DNA of 64,000 nt from Deltaproteobacteria bacterium IMCC39146 (GCA_030005635.1 JARUHP010000015.1:34689-98688), one strand, 5' to 3'; positions 28,397 through 38,207 are shown, counted from the first letter of the stretch. The notes: generated by a model not told the origin, from the letters alone. Made by a program: numbers and translations.

Positions 28397-28879
28397 ATGA
28401 ACGGCATTGATATTGCCATCCTTGTCATCCTCTGTGGCTTTTTGCTCAAGGGGTTGCTGCGCGGCCTGCTCAAGGAAGTTTGTTCTTTGGCAGGCCTTTT
28501 TATCGGCGCCTTTCTGGCTTTTCGTTATCATGGGCCTTTGGCCGATGCTCTGCTGAAGTCGGTAGACCTGCCTGCGCAAATTGCTATTGCCATTACCTTT
28601 ACCGTTCTGTTTTTGGTGACCATGGTGTTTTTCGTCGTCCTTGGTTTCCTGCTCTCACGGTTTATCAAGTTACTCTTCCTTGGTGGTTTCAACCGACTTC
28701 TCGGTGGTGTCTTCGGTTTGTGCCAAGGGGTCTTGTTGCTGGCCGTGGTGCTCTTTGCTCTCTCGTTACGGCCCATGCCCTGGGGGTTGGATCAATCAAT
28801 GAAAGAAGCTTTCCTGGCGCCACCTTTTGTCGACCTGGGTAATGCGGCACTGGAGGGGAGCCAGCGCGTTTTGAAATGA
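28397..28879 (+). CDS. CvpA-family membrane protein
   Basis: 160 residues, ATG at 28397 with AAAGGAG upstream. Four hydrophobic segments are seen: IDIAILVILCGFLLKGLLRG, CSLAGLFIGAFLAFRY, IAIAITFTVLFLVTMVFFVV and LGGVFGLCQGVLLLAVVLFA. The family was named for colicin V production, and a role in envelope homeostasis is likely. Its stop overlaps the mutS2 start by four bases (ATGA), showing translational coupling. Confidence 0.88.
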   Translation: MNGIDIAILVILCGFLLKGLLRGLLKEVCSLAGLFIGAFLAFRYHGPLADALLKSVDLPAQIAIAITFTVLFLVTMVFFVVLGFLLSRFIKLLFLGGFNRLLGGVFGLCQGVLLLAVVLFALSLRPMPWGLDQSMKEAFLAPPFVDLGNAALEGSQRVLK

Positions 28880-31269
28880 CCTCGGAGAAAGTAACTTACA
28901 AAGATAAAACTATGGCCGACAGCCTGGTGCAGCTTGAGTTTGCCAAGGTCGTCAAGCTGGTGGTGGCTAAGACCCAGACGACCTACGGTCGATCTCTGGC
29001 AGAGGCCCTAGCTCCTTTTCACGAGCGGCCCAGGATCGAAGAGGCTCTGCGTGAAGCGAAGGAGGCCGCTCAGCTACTTCAGGAAGATGGCCCTTTATCC
29101 CTTGGCTCCGGAGATGACCTGCTGCCCCATCTGGCGGGCTTAAAGACCGAAGGTCTGCGTCTGGAGGCCGAGGTCTTGCGTGATGTGCAGGCGGCCCTCG
29201 AGGCGGCCCAGGAGTGTCGGCAAAAACTTCTGAAAAGTGAAGTTTGTCCCTCTCTTCAAGACTTTGCTAGACGCTTGACCCCGTTCCCTGGCCTTGCTGC
29301 GGAGATCCGACGCAGCATCGGACCGCGGGCTGAAATTCTCGATTCGGCTTCTTTCGAATTGGCCGATCTGCGAGATGGCCTCAAGGGAGAGCGTAATCGA
29401 GTCAAGCGCCAACTGGATCGATTGCTGCAAGACGATGGTTTGCAGGGCGTTTTTCAGGAATCACTGATTACTGATCGCAACGGCCGTTATGTTGTCCCGG
29501 TGCGGGCGGACCATAGCGGTCGCCTGAAGGGCTTTGTGCACGACATCTCTGCCAGTGGTCAGACTCTCTATGTTGAACCTGCAGCGACTCTGGAAAGTAA
29601 CAACCGGGTTCAGACCCTGTTGCACAAGATCAGCCGTGAGGAAGAACGTATCCTGGCCAGGCTGACTGCCTGCGTAGGTGAGGTCCGAAAGCCTCTGGGA
29701 GAGAACCAGTCGATCCTGGCTCGTCTTGACCTGCGCCAGGCCATTGCGCGCCTGAGCGTCGAACTCAAAGCGATTGTTCCGGTGCTGGAAGAAGAGCCTT
29801 CTCTCTTGCTGCACGATGCCCGTCACCCTTTGCTGGTTGCGGCGAAGCAGAAAAATCCTGAGGCGCCGAGTGTGGTACCCGTTGATCTTCGTTTGCCACA
29901 GGAGTGTCACTCCCTGATTATCAGCGGGCCGAACACCGGCGGCAAAACGGTGACGCTTAAGACAGCCGGGTTGCTTGTCTTGATGGTGCGTGCCGGTTTG
30001 CCGATCCCCTGTGCGCCAGGTAGCCGAATCTTCCCTTTCGCCCCGGTGATGGCGGATATCGGTGATGAACAGAGTATCGAAGAGAGTCTTTCAACCTTTT
30101 CCGGTCATCTGTTGCGGCTGCGACATATCCTGCAGGAAGCGGATAGCCGGAGCCTGGTTCTGATGGACGAGTTGGGCACCGGCACCGATCCCGGTGAAGG
30201 TTCGGCTCTGGCTCTGGCGGCGGTTGACTGCTTACGCGATCTCGATGCGCGGGTGATGGCAACGACTCATTTGCATGTCATCAAAGGCTATGCTCAGCTC
30301 GAAGCAGGGGTGGAGAATGCCGCTGTGGAGTTTGATGTCGCAACCTTGCAGCCAACTTATCGCCTCCACTATGGCATTCCCGGAGCCAGCCATGCTTTTA
30401 CCATTGCCCGGAGGATCGGGCTGTCGGAGAAGCTCTTGAGCGCCGCGGAAGATTACCTGGGACAAGGGGAACGGGAAGGTGTCGCCATTATTGAGCGGTT
30501 GCAGACTTTGCGAGCAACTCTCGATGAGGAGCTGCTGACCGCCCAACGGCTGAAGATTAGTGCTGATGAGGACGCTCGCAAGGCGCGCCGAGGGCTGGAT
30601 GAAATTGAGTCCAGACGCACGCTAATTCTCGAAGAGGCTCGTCAGCAGGGTGTCCGGATGCTGACCTCTGCTGAAGAGCGCTTACAGGAGCTCTTCAGCC
30701 AGGCTCCGAAAGAAAGTGCTCAGCCGAAACAGCGCGCAGAATTGACGAGGGCAGTCAGGGCCCTGTATGAAACGTTACCGCAACCTCTTCCGGAGGGGCC
30801 TGAGAAGGTCCCCGAAAACGTTGTCTCCGGTGAGAAGCTCTATGTGCCTGCCCTCGGGGTGGAAGCTGAAGTTGTCGCTGTTGATGGCTCACGGGTGGAG
30901 TTGCTCGCTGGTGGTAAAAAATTACGTCAGCCACTGTCAGCGTTACGCCAGTTTCAGCCGAGACGCTACGTATCACAACAAAAGGTGCCGCCGAAGATTC
31001 GAGACCGCATCGAGCGTAAGGCTTTCCTGCCGCGACTGGTTCTGGTGGGTAAGCGAGTCGAGGATGCCAGCCTCATGCTCGATCGTTTTCTTGATGACGC
31101 CTTGCTGCACGGCGAGCTGAATCTGGAGGTTGTGCATGGCTCCGGTCAGGGGATACTACGCAGGGCTGTCCGGGAGTTTCTGGCTGGCCGTAAAGAGGTG
31201 GCGATTTTTCAGGCAGCTGCTGTTGAGCAGGGCGGAGATAACGTAACAATAGTGGAGTTGCGACACTGA
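28876..31269 (+). CDS. mutS2: MutS2 family ATPase with degenerate Smr motif
   Basis: 797 residues if the ATG at 28876, which overlaps the cvpA stop, is used; ATG at 28912 (MADSLVQLEF) is an alternative. It lacks the MutS mismatch domain and has the core and clamp regions, Walker A SGPNTGGKTVTLKT, the ABC-type motif region DEQSIEESLSTFSGH and Walker B LVLMDELGTGTDPGEG. A long coiled coil leads to a C-terminal Smr domain. There HGSGQG is kept, but the usual LDLRG at about residue 721 reads LVLVG. MutS2 acts on branched DNA or stalled ribosomes depending on species. Nuclease activity is doubtful here. Confidence 0.95.
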   Translation: MTSEKVTYKDKTMADSLVQLEFAKVVKLVVAKTQTTYGRSLAEALAPFHERPRIEEALREAKEAAQLLQEDGPLSLGSGDDLLPHLAGLKTEGLRLEAEVLRDVQAALEAAQECRQKLLKSEVCPSLQDFARRLTPFPGLAAEIRRSIGPRAEILDSASFELADLRDGLKGERNRVKRQLDRLLQDDGLQGVFQESLITDRNGRYVVPVRADHSGRLKGFVHDISASGQTLYVEPAATLESNNRVQTLLHKISREEERILARLTACVGEVRKPLGENQSILARLDLRQAIARLSVELKAIVPVLEEEPSLLLHDARHPLLVAAKQKNPEAPSVVPVDLRLPQECHSLIISGPNTGGKTVTLKTAGLLVLMVRAGLPIPCAPGSRIFPFAPVMADIGDEQSIEESLSTFSGHLLRLRHILQEADSRSLVLMDELGTGTDPGEGSALALAAVDCLRDLDARVMATTHLHVIKGYAQLEAGVENAAVEFDVATLQPTYRLHYGIPGASHAFTIARRIGLSEKLLSAAEDYLGQGEREGVAIIERLQTLRATLDEELLTAQRLKISADEDARKARRGLDEIESRRTLILEEARQQGVRMLTSAEERLQELFSQAPKESAQPKQRAELTRAVRALYETLPQPLPEGPEKVPENVVSGEKLYVPALGVEAEVVAVDGSRVELLAGGKKLRQPLSALRQFQPRRYVSQQKVPPKIRDRIERKAFLPRLVLVGKRVEDASLMLDRFLDDALLHGELNLEVVHGSGQGILRRAVREFLAGRKEVAIFQAAAVEQGGDNVTIVELRH

Positions 31270-33053
31270 TGGGACGTATTGCAGACGAGAAAATTGATGA
31301 GATTCGCGAGCGGACCGATATCGTTGAAGTCGTTTCCAGCTATCTGCCCCTCAAGCACTCCGGTGTTAATCACCAAGGGCTCTGTCCTTTTCACCAGGAA
31401 AAGAGCCCCTCGTTCAACGTTAATTCGGCCCGGCAGATTTTTCACTGTTTTGGTTGCGGTGTCGGTGGCAACGTTTTCTCTTTCTTGATGCGCATGGAAG
31501 GGCTGAGCTTTCCCGATGCAGTGCGCAGACTCGGTGAAAAAGCAGGTGTCGAAGTCGAGGAAGAAGCCGTTTCCCCCGAAGAGGTCCGTCGCCGCGATGA
31601 GCGCGAACGGATCTTGCGCATCAACGGGGTTGCCGGTGAATTCTATCAACAGCTCCTGTTGACGGATGAAGAGGGCGCCCCCGGTCGGCGCTACCTGCGC
31701 CAGCGCGGCTACGAAAGTGAAACTGTCCGGACTTTTCAGGTGGGTTTTGCGCCGGGCGGTTGGGACTCTCTGGCAAAGCATCTAGTCGGGAAAAGCTTCT
31801 CCAGTGATGATTCCCAAAAGGCTGGCCTGGTGAGGCCCGGCAAGCAGAACCGCGGAGATTATGATCTGTTCCGCAATCGCCTGCTCTTCCCGATTCATGA
31901 CCTGCAGGGGAAGATGGTTGCCTTCGGTGGCCGCGTTCTGGATGACAGCCTGCCCAAGTATATTAATTCCCCTGAAACGGCTGTTTATCACAAGGGGCAA
32001 ACTCTTTATGGTCTTTACCAGGCGCGGGATGCCATGCGCCACAATGGCGAGGCGTTGGTGGTCGAAGGCTACTTCGATGTCCTCGCGCTGCATCGGGCTG
32101 GCTTTGCCGGTGCGGTGGCGACCTGCGGAACGGCCCTGACCGCTGACCATGCCCGGCTGCTGAAACGGTATGCTGACAAGATCCTGCTGATCTTCGATGA
32201 AGATGCGGCCGGTCGCCAGGCAACTTTCCGCGCCATGGATGCCCTCTTGCCGGTGGGCTTGTCGGTCAGCGTGGTCGCCATGCCTGCAGGTGAGGACCCT
32301 GATTCATTGCTCAAGGAGAAAGGTGAGGAAGGTTTTCGCCTCTGCCTGGATGCCGCGCGTCCGGTCCTGGAAGTTTTTATCGAGGATCAACTGCGCGTCA
32401 ACGATGAGAGTGTTGAAGGCCGAGCGCGGGCAGCGGAACAGGCTCTGGATAGAATCAAGCGCCTGCCGGGAGACCTTGAGCGCAGCCTCTACCTGAAGCG
32501 ACTGGCGGAGTTAACCGGCCTTGAAGTCGAGCTGCTTCAATCGAAGGTCCGTGGCGGCGTGCCAGTATCGCAGCAACGTCGGGCTCCAAACCAATCGAAC
32601 CCAGTGCGAAAACCTGCTGCCGAGACAGGGCAAACCCAGAAATACCTGCTACGTTTGATGATAATGGATGATCAGCAGCGCCGCCTGGTCCGCCAGGAAG
32701 GGACCGCTGACCTCTTCATTGACGAGCTCTACCGGGGGCTTGCTGATTACCTTCTGAGCCGAGAAGATGAACAGGGCAATCTGCCCGATGATTTGATCGA
32801 TGCGGCTCTTGATGCAGATCAGCAATCCTTGTTGAGCAGCCTGACTTTTCAAGAAGCTGGCGATTGGGCGGATAACGCGGACAAAATTTTTACCGATTGT
32901 CGCCGGGCTGCCAGCAACTACGCTTTGAAACGGCGGCTGAAAGAGATTGCCAGCCTCGAAGAAGAGGCGCGTAACAACAATGATGAAGCTGGATTGATGA
33001 AGTATTTGCGTGAGCGTATGGAAATCAACCAGAAACTCAAAAAAAAGCTTTGA
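31269..33053 (+). CDS. dnaG: DNA primase
   Basis: 594 residues; the ATG at 31269 overlaps the mutS2 TGA by one base. It makes RNA primers for replication. N-terminal CHC2 zinc finger: CPFHQEKSPSF and HCFGCGVGGN. Toprim core: VVEGYFDVLALHRAGF, KILLIFDEDAAGRQAT and AGEDPDSLL. The C-terminal part (from about residue 440) should bind DnaB helicase. It lies in the classical dnaG-rpoD order. Its stop codon lies within the -35 box of the rpoD promoter. Confidence 0.97.
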   Translation: MGRIADEKIDEIRERTDIVEVVSSYLPLKHSGVNHQGLCPFHQEKSPSFNVNSARQIFHCFGCGVGGNVFSFLMRMEGLSFPDAVRRLGEKAGVEVEEEAVSPEEVRRRDERERILRINGVAGEFYQQLLLTDEEGAPGRRYLRQRGYESETVRTFQVGFAPGGWDSLAKHLVGKSFSSDDSQKAGLVRPGKQNRGDYDLFRNRLLFPIHDLQGKMVAFGGRVLDDSLPKYINSPETAVYHKGQTLYGLYQARDAMRHNGEALVVEGYFDVLALHRAGFAGAVATCGTALTADHARLLKRYADKILLIFDEDAAGRQATFRAMDALLPVGLSVSVVAMPAGEDPDSLLKEKGEEGFRLCLDAARPVLEVFIEDQLRVNDESVEGRARAAEQALDRIKRLPGDLERSLYLKRLAELTGLEVELLQSKVRGGVPVSQQRRAPNQSNPVRKPAAETGQTQKYLLRLMIMDDQQRRLVRQEGTADLFIDELYRGLADYLLSREDEQGNLPDDLIDAALDADQQSLLSSLTFQEAGDWADNADKIFTDCRRAASNYALKRRLKEIASLEEEARNNNDEAGLMKYLRERMEINQKLKKKL

Positions 33054-33077
33054 CAAATAAAGGTTTGCCCATATAAT
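33050..33077 (+). promoter_or_regulatory. consensus sigma-70 promoter for rpoD
   Basis: TTGACA at 33050-33055 and TATAAT at 33072-33077, 16 bases apart, both perfect. The TGA stop of dnaG (33051-33053) lies inside the -35 box. It would give rpoD its own transcript with a leader of about 55 bases. Confidence 0.85.
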
Positions 33078-33139
33078 CCAAAGCTTGTCCAAAAAATGCC
33101 GGTGCCAGCTTCGGATGAGCATCCTGCGGGGGAGTTTTG

Positions 33140-34903
33140 ATGGCCAAGAAAACCAGTATAGAAGAAGTCCAACAGCTGATTGACCTCGGTAAAGAAAAGG
33201 GTTTCCTCACTTACGAGGAGATCAATGATATTCTGCCGGCCGACATGGTTTCTTCCGAACAGATTGAAGATGTCATGACCATGTTCGGAGAAATGGATAT
33301 CGAAGTGGTTGAGTCAGAGCAAAAGGCGAAGGCAACCAAAGCAAAGCAAAGTGACTCTTCCGATAGCGACGACAGCGACGACGAGCCGGAGTTTGACGCA
33401 GACGTGATGGGCCGCACCAGCGACCCGGTCCGTATGTATCTGCGTGAAATGGGCCAGGTCTCACTCCTGACCCGTGAGGGTGAGGTTGAGATTGCCAAGC
33501 GCATCGAAGAGGGCGAAGCACTGGTTGCCCGTGTCATTGTCAAAACACCGATCGCGTTTATGGAAGTTGTTAACCTGGGTGAGCGCTATCATAAAGGCCA
33601 GATCAGCGTCGCTGAAATCACCAAGGACTATGACGAAGAAGAGGGTGCGGAAGCTGAAGAGCGCCATCGTGAACGCGTGGTTGCGCTGATCGCAGAGATC
33701 AAGGTGCGCTATGAGCGCTTCATGGAACTGCGTGATGAGGCTGCAGGCGCTACCAAAACGGCGCGTAAGCCTCTCGATAAAGAGATGGAATTCCTGAAAG
33801 TGGAAATGGGCGATCTGATGAATCAGGTCCGCCTCAAGGATTACCAGATAGCAAAAATCGTTGACCGCCTCAAAGAACTTGCCAAGCAGGTAAAAAAAGC
33901 CAAGCAAGAGGTCAAGGCCTGCGAGGAAGCTCTCGGACGTCCTTACGCAGAATGCATCAAGCTTCTGCGCAAGATGCGTAAGAGTGAAAACGATGCCCGT
34001 GCCGTGGCCGAGGAACTCAACCGACCAATGGATACCCTGCTGGTCGTTGAAAAGCGCCTCAAGGGTACGGAGCGCAAGTTTACCAAGGTCGAAGAAGAGT
34101 CTGGGTTTGCTCCTGAGGAGCTGCTTGAGTCTCTCAAGGAAGTGAATAAGGGCGAGTGGCGTGCCAAGCAGGCCAAGACCGAACTGGTCGAAGCCAACCT
34201 TCGTCTGGTCGTTTCTATTGCCAAGAAATATACCAATCGTGGCTTGCAGTTCCTCGACCTGATCCAGGAAGGCAACATTGGCCTCATGAAGGCCGTCGAT
34301 AAGTTCGAGTATCAACGTGGCTACAAGTTCTCGACTTATGCCACCTGGTGGATCCGCCAGGCGATTACCCGAGCTATTGCCGACCAGGCGCGCACCATCC
34401 GTATCCCTGTACATATGATCGAAACGATCAACAAGCTGATCCGTACCAGCCGCCAGCTGGTTCAGGAAATTGGCCGCGAGCCGGTTCCTGAAGAGATCGC
34501 TGAGCGCATGGAGCTGCCACTGGAAAAGGTTCGCCGGGTGTTGAAGATTGCCAAGGAACCGATCAGTCTTGAAACGCCAATCGGTGAGGAGGAAGATTCC
34601 TCTCTGGGTGATTTTATTGAAGACAAAGGTGTTGTCTCGCCTCTCGAGGCGGTCATCAAGGGCAACCTGTCGGATCAAACGGCCAAAGTGTTGGCCACTC
34701 TGACCCCTCGTGAAGAGCGGGTTTTGCGCATGCGTTTCGGTATCGGCGAAAAATCGGATCATACTCTCGAAGAGGTCGGACAGGATTTTGCCGTTACCCG
34801 TGAGCGTATTCGCCAGATCGAAGCCAAGGCTCTGCGCAAGTTGCGTCACCCGAGCCGGGCAAAACGGTTGAAGAGCTTTATGGAGACAAACAGTAACAAC
34901 TAG
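33140..34903 (+). CDS. rpoD: primary sigma factor RpoD (sigma-70)
   Basis: 587 residues from ATG at 33140 with GGGGGAG upstream; a TTG lies one codon earlier. Region 1.1 spans roughly the first 85 residues and is followed by an acidic stretch. Region 1.2 is [22 protein letters not shown] long non-conserved region lies before region 2 ([58 protein letters not shown]). Region 3 and region 4 follow ([20 protein letters not shown] with the -35-reading helix). Standard for a housekeeping factor. It is followed by a tRNA after 109 bp. Confidence 0.97.
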   Translation: MAKKTSIEEVQQLIDLGKEKGFLTYEEINDILPADMVSSEQIEDVMTMFGEMDIEVVESEQKAKATKAKQSDSSDSDDSDDEPEFDADVMGRTSDPVRMYLREMGQVSLLTREGEVEIAKRIEEGEALVARVIVKTPIAFMEVVNLGERYHKGQISVAEITKDYDEEEGAEAEERHRERVVALIAEIKVRYERFMELRDEAAGATKTARKPLDKEMEFLKVEMGDLMNQVRLKDYQIAKIVDRLKELAKQVKKAKQEVKACEEALGRPYAECIKLLRKMRKSENDARAVAEELNRPMDTLLVVEKRLKGTERKFTKVEEESGFAPEELLESLKEVNKGEWRAKQAKTELVEANLRLVVSIAKKYTNRGLQFLDLIQEGNIGLMKAVDKFEYQRGYKFSTYATWWIRQAITRAIADQARTIRIPVHMIETINKLIRTSRQLVQEIGREPVPEEIAERMELPLEKVRRVLKIAKEPISLETPIGEEEDSSLGDFIEDKGVVSPLEAVIKGNLSDQTAKVLATLTPREERVLRMRFGIGEKSDHTLEEVGQDFAVTRERIRQIEAKALRKLRHPSRAKRLKSFMETNSNN

Positions 34904-35012
34904 TAGAAACAAGCAGAGTTGCTGAGAAGTGTTGTTTAGAATAGAAACCGGGCACTGGAAGGTGTTTATCAGATCAGATTACGTAACATATGCCTTTGAT
35001 TTAAACTCTTGC

Positions 35013-35088
35013 GGGCCCATAGCTCAGTTGGAAGAGCCACCGGCTCATAACCGGTCGGTCCCAGGTTCGAACCCTGGTGGGCCCACCA
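35013..35088 (+). tRNA. tRNA with CAU anticodon (elongator Met or Ile2)
   Basis: 76 bases with encoded CCA. Acceptor stem GGGCCCA pairs with TGGGCCC and the discriminator is A. The anticodon loop CTCATAA is closed by ACCGG/CCGGT, giving CAU at 35046-35048. The T loop GGTTCGAACC is present. CAU could be elongator tRNA-Met or tRNA-Ile2 with lysidine; the identity elements seen here do not settle it. It is not the initiator, since the first acceptor pair G-C is intact. Confidence 0.93.
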
Positions 35089-35142
35089 CCCGCCAGAAAA
35101 CCATGATTGAGATGTCTTGGTTAAACATAGATCTTCAGAGTT

Positions 35143-35180
35143 AAAAAGAGTGCAGCCAAAAACCAGGTTGCACTCTTTTT
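35143..35180. terminator. hairpin terminator after the tRNA
   Basis: AAAAAGAGTGCAGCC pairs with GGTTGCACTCTTTTT around a loop of eight bases. It starts 55 bp after the tRNA and has A and T tracts on both sides, so it can act in either direction. Confidence 0.88.
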
Positions 35181-35213
35181 ACGTGAGGCCACAGATAAAA
35201 CGGATAGGTATAA

Positions 35214-36338
35214 ATGGTTAAGCAGGGACAGCGCATACAGGACCTGGTCGGGCTTATTCATAAGCTTTATGCTCCTGAACTGGCTGAAGATTGGGACAAT
35301 GTCGGTCTGCAGGTCGGTGACCCCGGCAGACCTCTGGACCGGGTCATGGTCGCCTTGGATCCTGGTCTTGATGCGATTGAAGCTGCTCGGGATGCCCGCG
35401 CTCAGGCTCTGATCACCCATCATCCTCTGCTCTTTAAACCGGTCAAGCGTCTAACCCCTGATGATGCTGTTGGAAAAGTCCTTTGGACCGCGGTCCGTGA
35501 TGATGTCGCCATTATCAGTGCCCATACCAATCTGGACTGCGCCGTTGATGGTCTGAATAGCTGGTTGGCTGTGAAGATGGGGGTCGCACAGGCTGTTCCC
35601 TTGCAAACGGTGGCCGGCGATTACCTGAAGTTGGTTGTCTTCGTCCCGGTTGGTCACGAAGACGCCGTTGCCGACGCTCTTTTTTCAGCGGGTGGTGGAC
35701 AGATAGGTGCTTACGATCAGTGCTCTTTCCGTAGCCGCGGTGTAGGGACGTTTCGTCCCGGGCCTGGAACCCAGCCTTATATCGGTACGGTTGGGCAAAG
35801 AGAGAAAACCGAGGAAGTTCGACTCGAAACGATTATTCCCAAGCGTAAACTGCTGCGTGTCCTGGAAAAAATGCAAAAAGCTCATCCCTACGAGGAAGTC
35901 GCTTATGATCTGCTGCCTCTGCAAAACCAGGTCCCTGGTGCAGGTTTGGGCCGGATCGGTAAGTTGGCACAGCAGACGACACTGGGCGAGTTCGCTGTCA
36001 GGGTTAAGGAGTCTCTCGGCTGTGATCACCTACGCCTGACCGGTGCAGACCAGATGCCGATCCGTAAGGTCGCGCTCTGTGGTGGTAGCGGTGCATTCCT
36101 ACTGCAAACTGCGCATAGGCAGGGCGCTGATGTTCTGGTCACGGGTGATGTCAAATATCATGAAGCCCGTCAAGCTGAAGAGCTTGGCATAGCATTGATC
36201 GATGCCGGGCATTTTGCTACAGAACAACTGATGGTTGAACAGGTAACACAGTCGCTGCAGGCGGCGGCCAGGCAACTGAATTGGGGGGTTGTTTTTGAGG
36301 CTTACACCGGAGAAAAAGATCCTTTCCGGTTTTACTAA
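35214..36338 (+). CDS. Nif3-like dinuclear metal centre hexameric protein
   Basis: 374 residues, ATG at 35214. NIF3/YbgI family with an inserted PII-like domain in the middle: the N-terminal part has EDWDNVGLQVGDPGRPLDRV, LITHHPLLFKPV and ISAHTNLDCAVDG with metal-binding His and Asp. The C-terminal part closes with LVTGDVKYHEARQAEELGIALIDAGHFATEQ. The 374-residue length matches the long form with the insert (about 250 for the short form). It is a conserved putative metal-dependent hydrolase or GTP cyclohydrolase 1-like protein of uncertain role. Confidence 0.9.
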   Translation: MVKQGQRIQDLVGLIHKLYAPELAEDWDNVGLQVGDPGRPLDRVMVALDPGLDAIEAARDARAQALITHHPLLFKPVKRLTPDDAVGKVLWTAVRDDVAIISAHTNLDCAVDGLNSWLAVKMGVAQAVPLQTVAGDYLKLVVFVPVGHEDAVADALFSAGGGQIGAYDQCSFRSRGVGTFRPGPGTQPYIGTVGQREKTEEVRLETIIPKRKLLRVLEKMQKAHPYEEVAYDLLPLQNQVPGAGLGRIGKLAQQTTLGEFAVRVKESLGCDHLRLTGADQMPIRKVALCGGSGAFLLQTAHRQGADVLVTGDVKYHEARQAEELGIALIDAGHFATEQLMVEQVTQSLQAAARQLNWGVVFEAYTGEKDPFRFY

Positions 36339-36457
36339 CCCCATATTCGTGGAGAAAGGCGGTCTGATCTTTTCCGCTGGCTAACACGGATTCAGTCAAA
36401 TAAGCTCGATCGATCAACGGTCGATACAAAAGAGATCATTTATAGGAGGCGTTTATC

Positions 36458-37168
36458 GTGCAGAAGCAGTTACAGTTACTGCGAGATTTGCAGGAGTTGG
36501 ACACAGAGAAGAAAGTTGTTGAGGACAAGCAAAAGTCAGCGCTCAGTGAGCAGCAGGTTCTTAAAGTAGAGCTAGATCGTCTGCAGGGCATGGTTGACAG
36601 TCTTGCTGGTGAAATCGGTGTCCTTGAAGCTGAAAAACGCGAACTCGACAGTGCCATGGTCCTGGAGCAGGAGAATGTCGAACGTTCCGAGGGTCGCCTC
36701 CCCCAGATCAAGACGCAGAAGGAATACGTCGCGGTTCTCAAGGAAGTCGACACGGCCAAGAAGCTAGCCAAGGAACTACAGGCTGGTATCGACGCCAAGA
36801 ACGAGATCCTCGAGTCCCTCTCTGCGGATAAGGACGAGAAGGATGGCGAGTTGGCAGCGAGTACCGAGCAGGCGAACGCTCGCTGCTCCGAAATTGATGC
36901 GGCCATGGTCTCGGTGAATAACAAGCTTGCCAAGATGACCAAACAGCGTGATGCTCTGCTGGAAGAGTTGCCTAAAGACAAACGCAAACGCTACAACCTT
37001 CTGATGAGTCGTCGTGCCGGAGTGGCAGTTGTAGAAGCTCGCGATGGAGCCTGTACCGGGTGCCATATGCACCTGCCGCCGCAGATGTACAACAGTCTTT
37101 TCGTTGTCCAGGAAATTCAGTCCTGCCCGCATTGTAGCCGTTTACTGTTTGTTACTGCACCGGATTGA
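36458..37168 (+). CDS. C4-type zinc-ribbon coiled-coil protein
   Basis: 236 residues from GTG at 36458 with AGGAGG upstream. A long Glu- and Lys-rich coiled coil (about residues 1-180) is followed by a zinc ribbon with two CXXC pairs, CTGCHMHLPPQ and CPHC. The family (formerly a DUF) is widespread; family members often act in RNA or nucleic-acid quality control, but a specific role is not established. It sits directly upstream of rnpB, a common arrangement in related genomes. Confidence 0.85.
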   Translation: MQKQLQLLRDLQELDTEKKVVEDKQKSALSEQQVLKVELDRLQGMVDSLAGEIGVLEAEKRELDSAMVLEQENVERSEGRLPQIKTQKEYVAVLKEVDTAKKLAKELQAGIDAKNEILESLSADKDEKDGELAASTEQANARCSEIDAAMVSVNNKLAKMTKQRDALLEELPKDKRKRYNLLMSRRAGVAVVEARDGACTGCHMHLPPQMYNSLFVVQEIQSCPHCSRLLFVTAPD

Positions 37169-37185
37169 TGCTCTGATTTTTTAAA

Positions 37186-37578
37186 GTGGTTGGAGACAAC
37201 CAGACGATCGCCGGCCCATGTATGTGGGCGGGAGGAAAGTCCGGGCTCCACAGGGCAGGATGGTCCTTAACGGGGACCGGGGGCGACCTTAGGGATAGTG
37301 CCACAGAGAGAAGACCGCCTGTCATCGTTTTTACGTTGGCAGGTAAGGGTGAAAGGGTGAGGTAAGAGCTCACCAGTGTTGGCGGTGACGTCGACAGCTA
37401 GGTAAACCCCATCCGGAGCAAGGTCAAATAGGGGAGTGCTTGAGGACGGCCCGTCCGAAGCTCCCGGGTCAGGCTGCTTGAGGCCGTCGGCAACGGCGGC
37501 CCTAGAGGAATGATCGTCACTCTGCAGGGGGTAACCGCTACAGAGAACAAAACCCGGCTTACGGTTCTCTCCGACCAC
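37186..37578 (+). ncRNA. rnpB: RNase P RNA (class A)
   Basis: About 393 bases. The outer helix pairs GTGGTTGGAGA at the start with TCTCCGACCAC at the end. Conserved core blocks are seen: GAGGAAAGTCCGGGCTCC near the 5' end, GGTGAAAGGGTGAGGTAAGAG in the middle and ACAAAACCCGGCTTACGG near the 3' end. A T tract (CTTTTTATG) follows at once and may end transcription. RNase P removes 5' leaders from tRNA precursors. Confidence 0.95.
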
Positions 37579-37643
37579 CTTTTTATGATTCTGAATGATA
37601 ATGGCCCCTGCGATGATCGTCTGGTGCCGTTTCTTTTTTGCCT

Positions 37644-38207
37644 ATGCGAGATACTCCTGACAAGCTTAACCCTGACTGGCCTACTCTGCTAAAGAGATTA
37701 ACGCTCGAGGTGGCCGCTCTGGGTGCCGACGAGAAAGCGTGGCTCAAAGAGCGGCTGGCTGTCATTGCAGCGACCCAGGTCGAACTGGATGAGCTCTTTC
37801 GCAAAGCTGATGGGCTTGATGCCTGTGCCGGCTGTGACGGTACCTGTTGCGGCTGTGGACGTCACCATGTGACCTTGACCAACCTGCTGGCTTTTCTGCT
37901 CGCAGACGAAACCCCTCCAACGCCTGATTTCAGTCGCACCTGTCCCTATCTCGGTGAGAGAGGCTGTCTGCTGACTGTCGACCGCCGTCCTTACAATTGC
38001 ATCACTTTTTTCTGTGAAACCCTTGAAGATCAGTTGTGTGCCGATGATTGCGAGACACTGAGGAGTCTGGACCGACGCTTACGCAATGAATACCTGCGGG
38101 TCGCCACACGCTATCCTGCGGCCAGTCTGCGTGGTCTCTGGATTGCCCTGCAGCGCGTTGGTGATAGTGCATTGTTACAGTCAACCGGAAAAGACATGCT
38201 AGAATAG
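37644..38207 (+). CDS. YkgJ-type cysteine cluster protein
   Basis: 187 residues from ATG at 37644; a TTG two codons earlier is possible. It has a dense cysteine motif, CAGCDGTCCGCGRHHVTL, with four cysteines within twelve residues, then CPYLGERGCLLTVDRRPYNC and further cysteines (CADDCETL). Such clusters bind zinc or an Fe-S cluster; the family has no firm function. It is in the same direction as the LOG-family gene 41 bp downstream. Confidence 0.82.
   Translation: MRDTPDKLNPDWPTLLKRLTLEVAALGADEKAWLKERLAVIAATQVELDELFRKADGLDACAGCDGTCCGCGRHHVTLTNLLAFLLADETPPTPDFSRTCPYLGERGCLLTVDRRPYNCITFFCETLEDQLCADDCETLRSLDRRLRNEYLRVATRYPAASLRGLWIALQRVGDSALLQSTGKDMLE

Noticed and set aside
33461..34912. 483-residue minus-strand frame opposite rpoD
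   Set aside because: It is the reverse of a highly conserved sigma factor, has no family similarity and no plausible ribosome site.
35013..35088. Initiator tRNA-fMet
   Set aside because: The first acceptor pair is G-C and the anticodon stem lacks the three consecutive G-C pairs of initiators.
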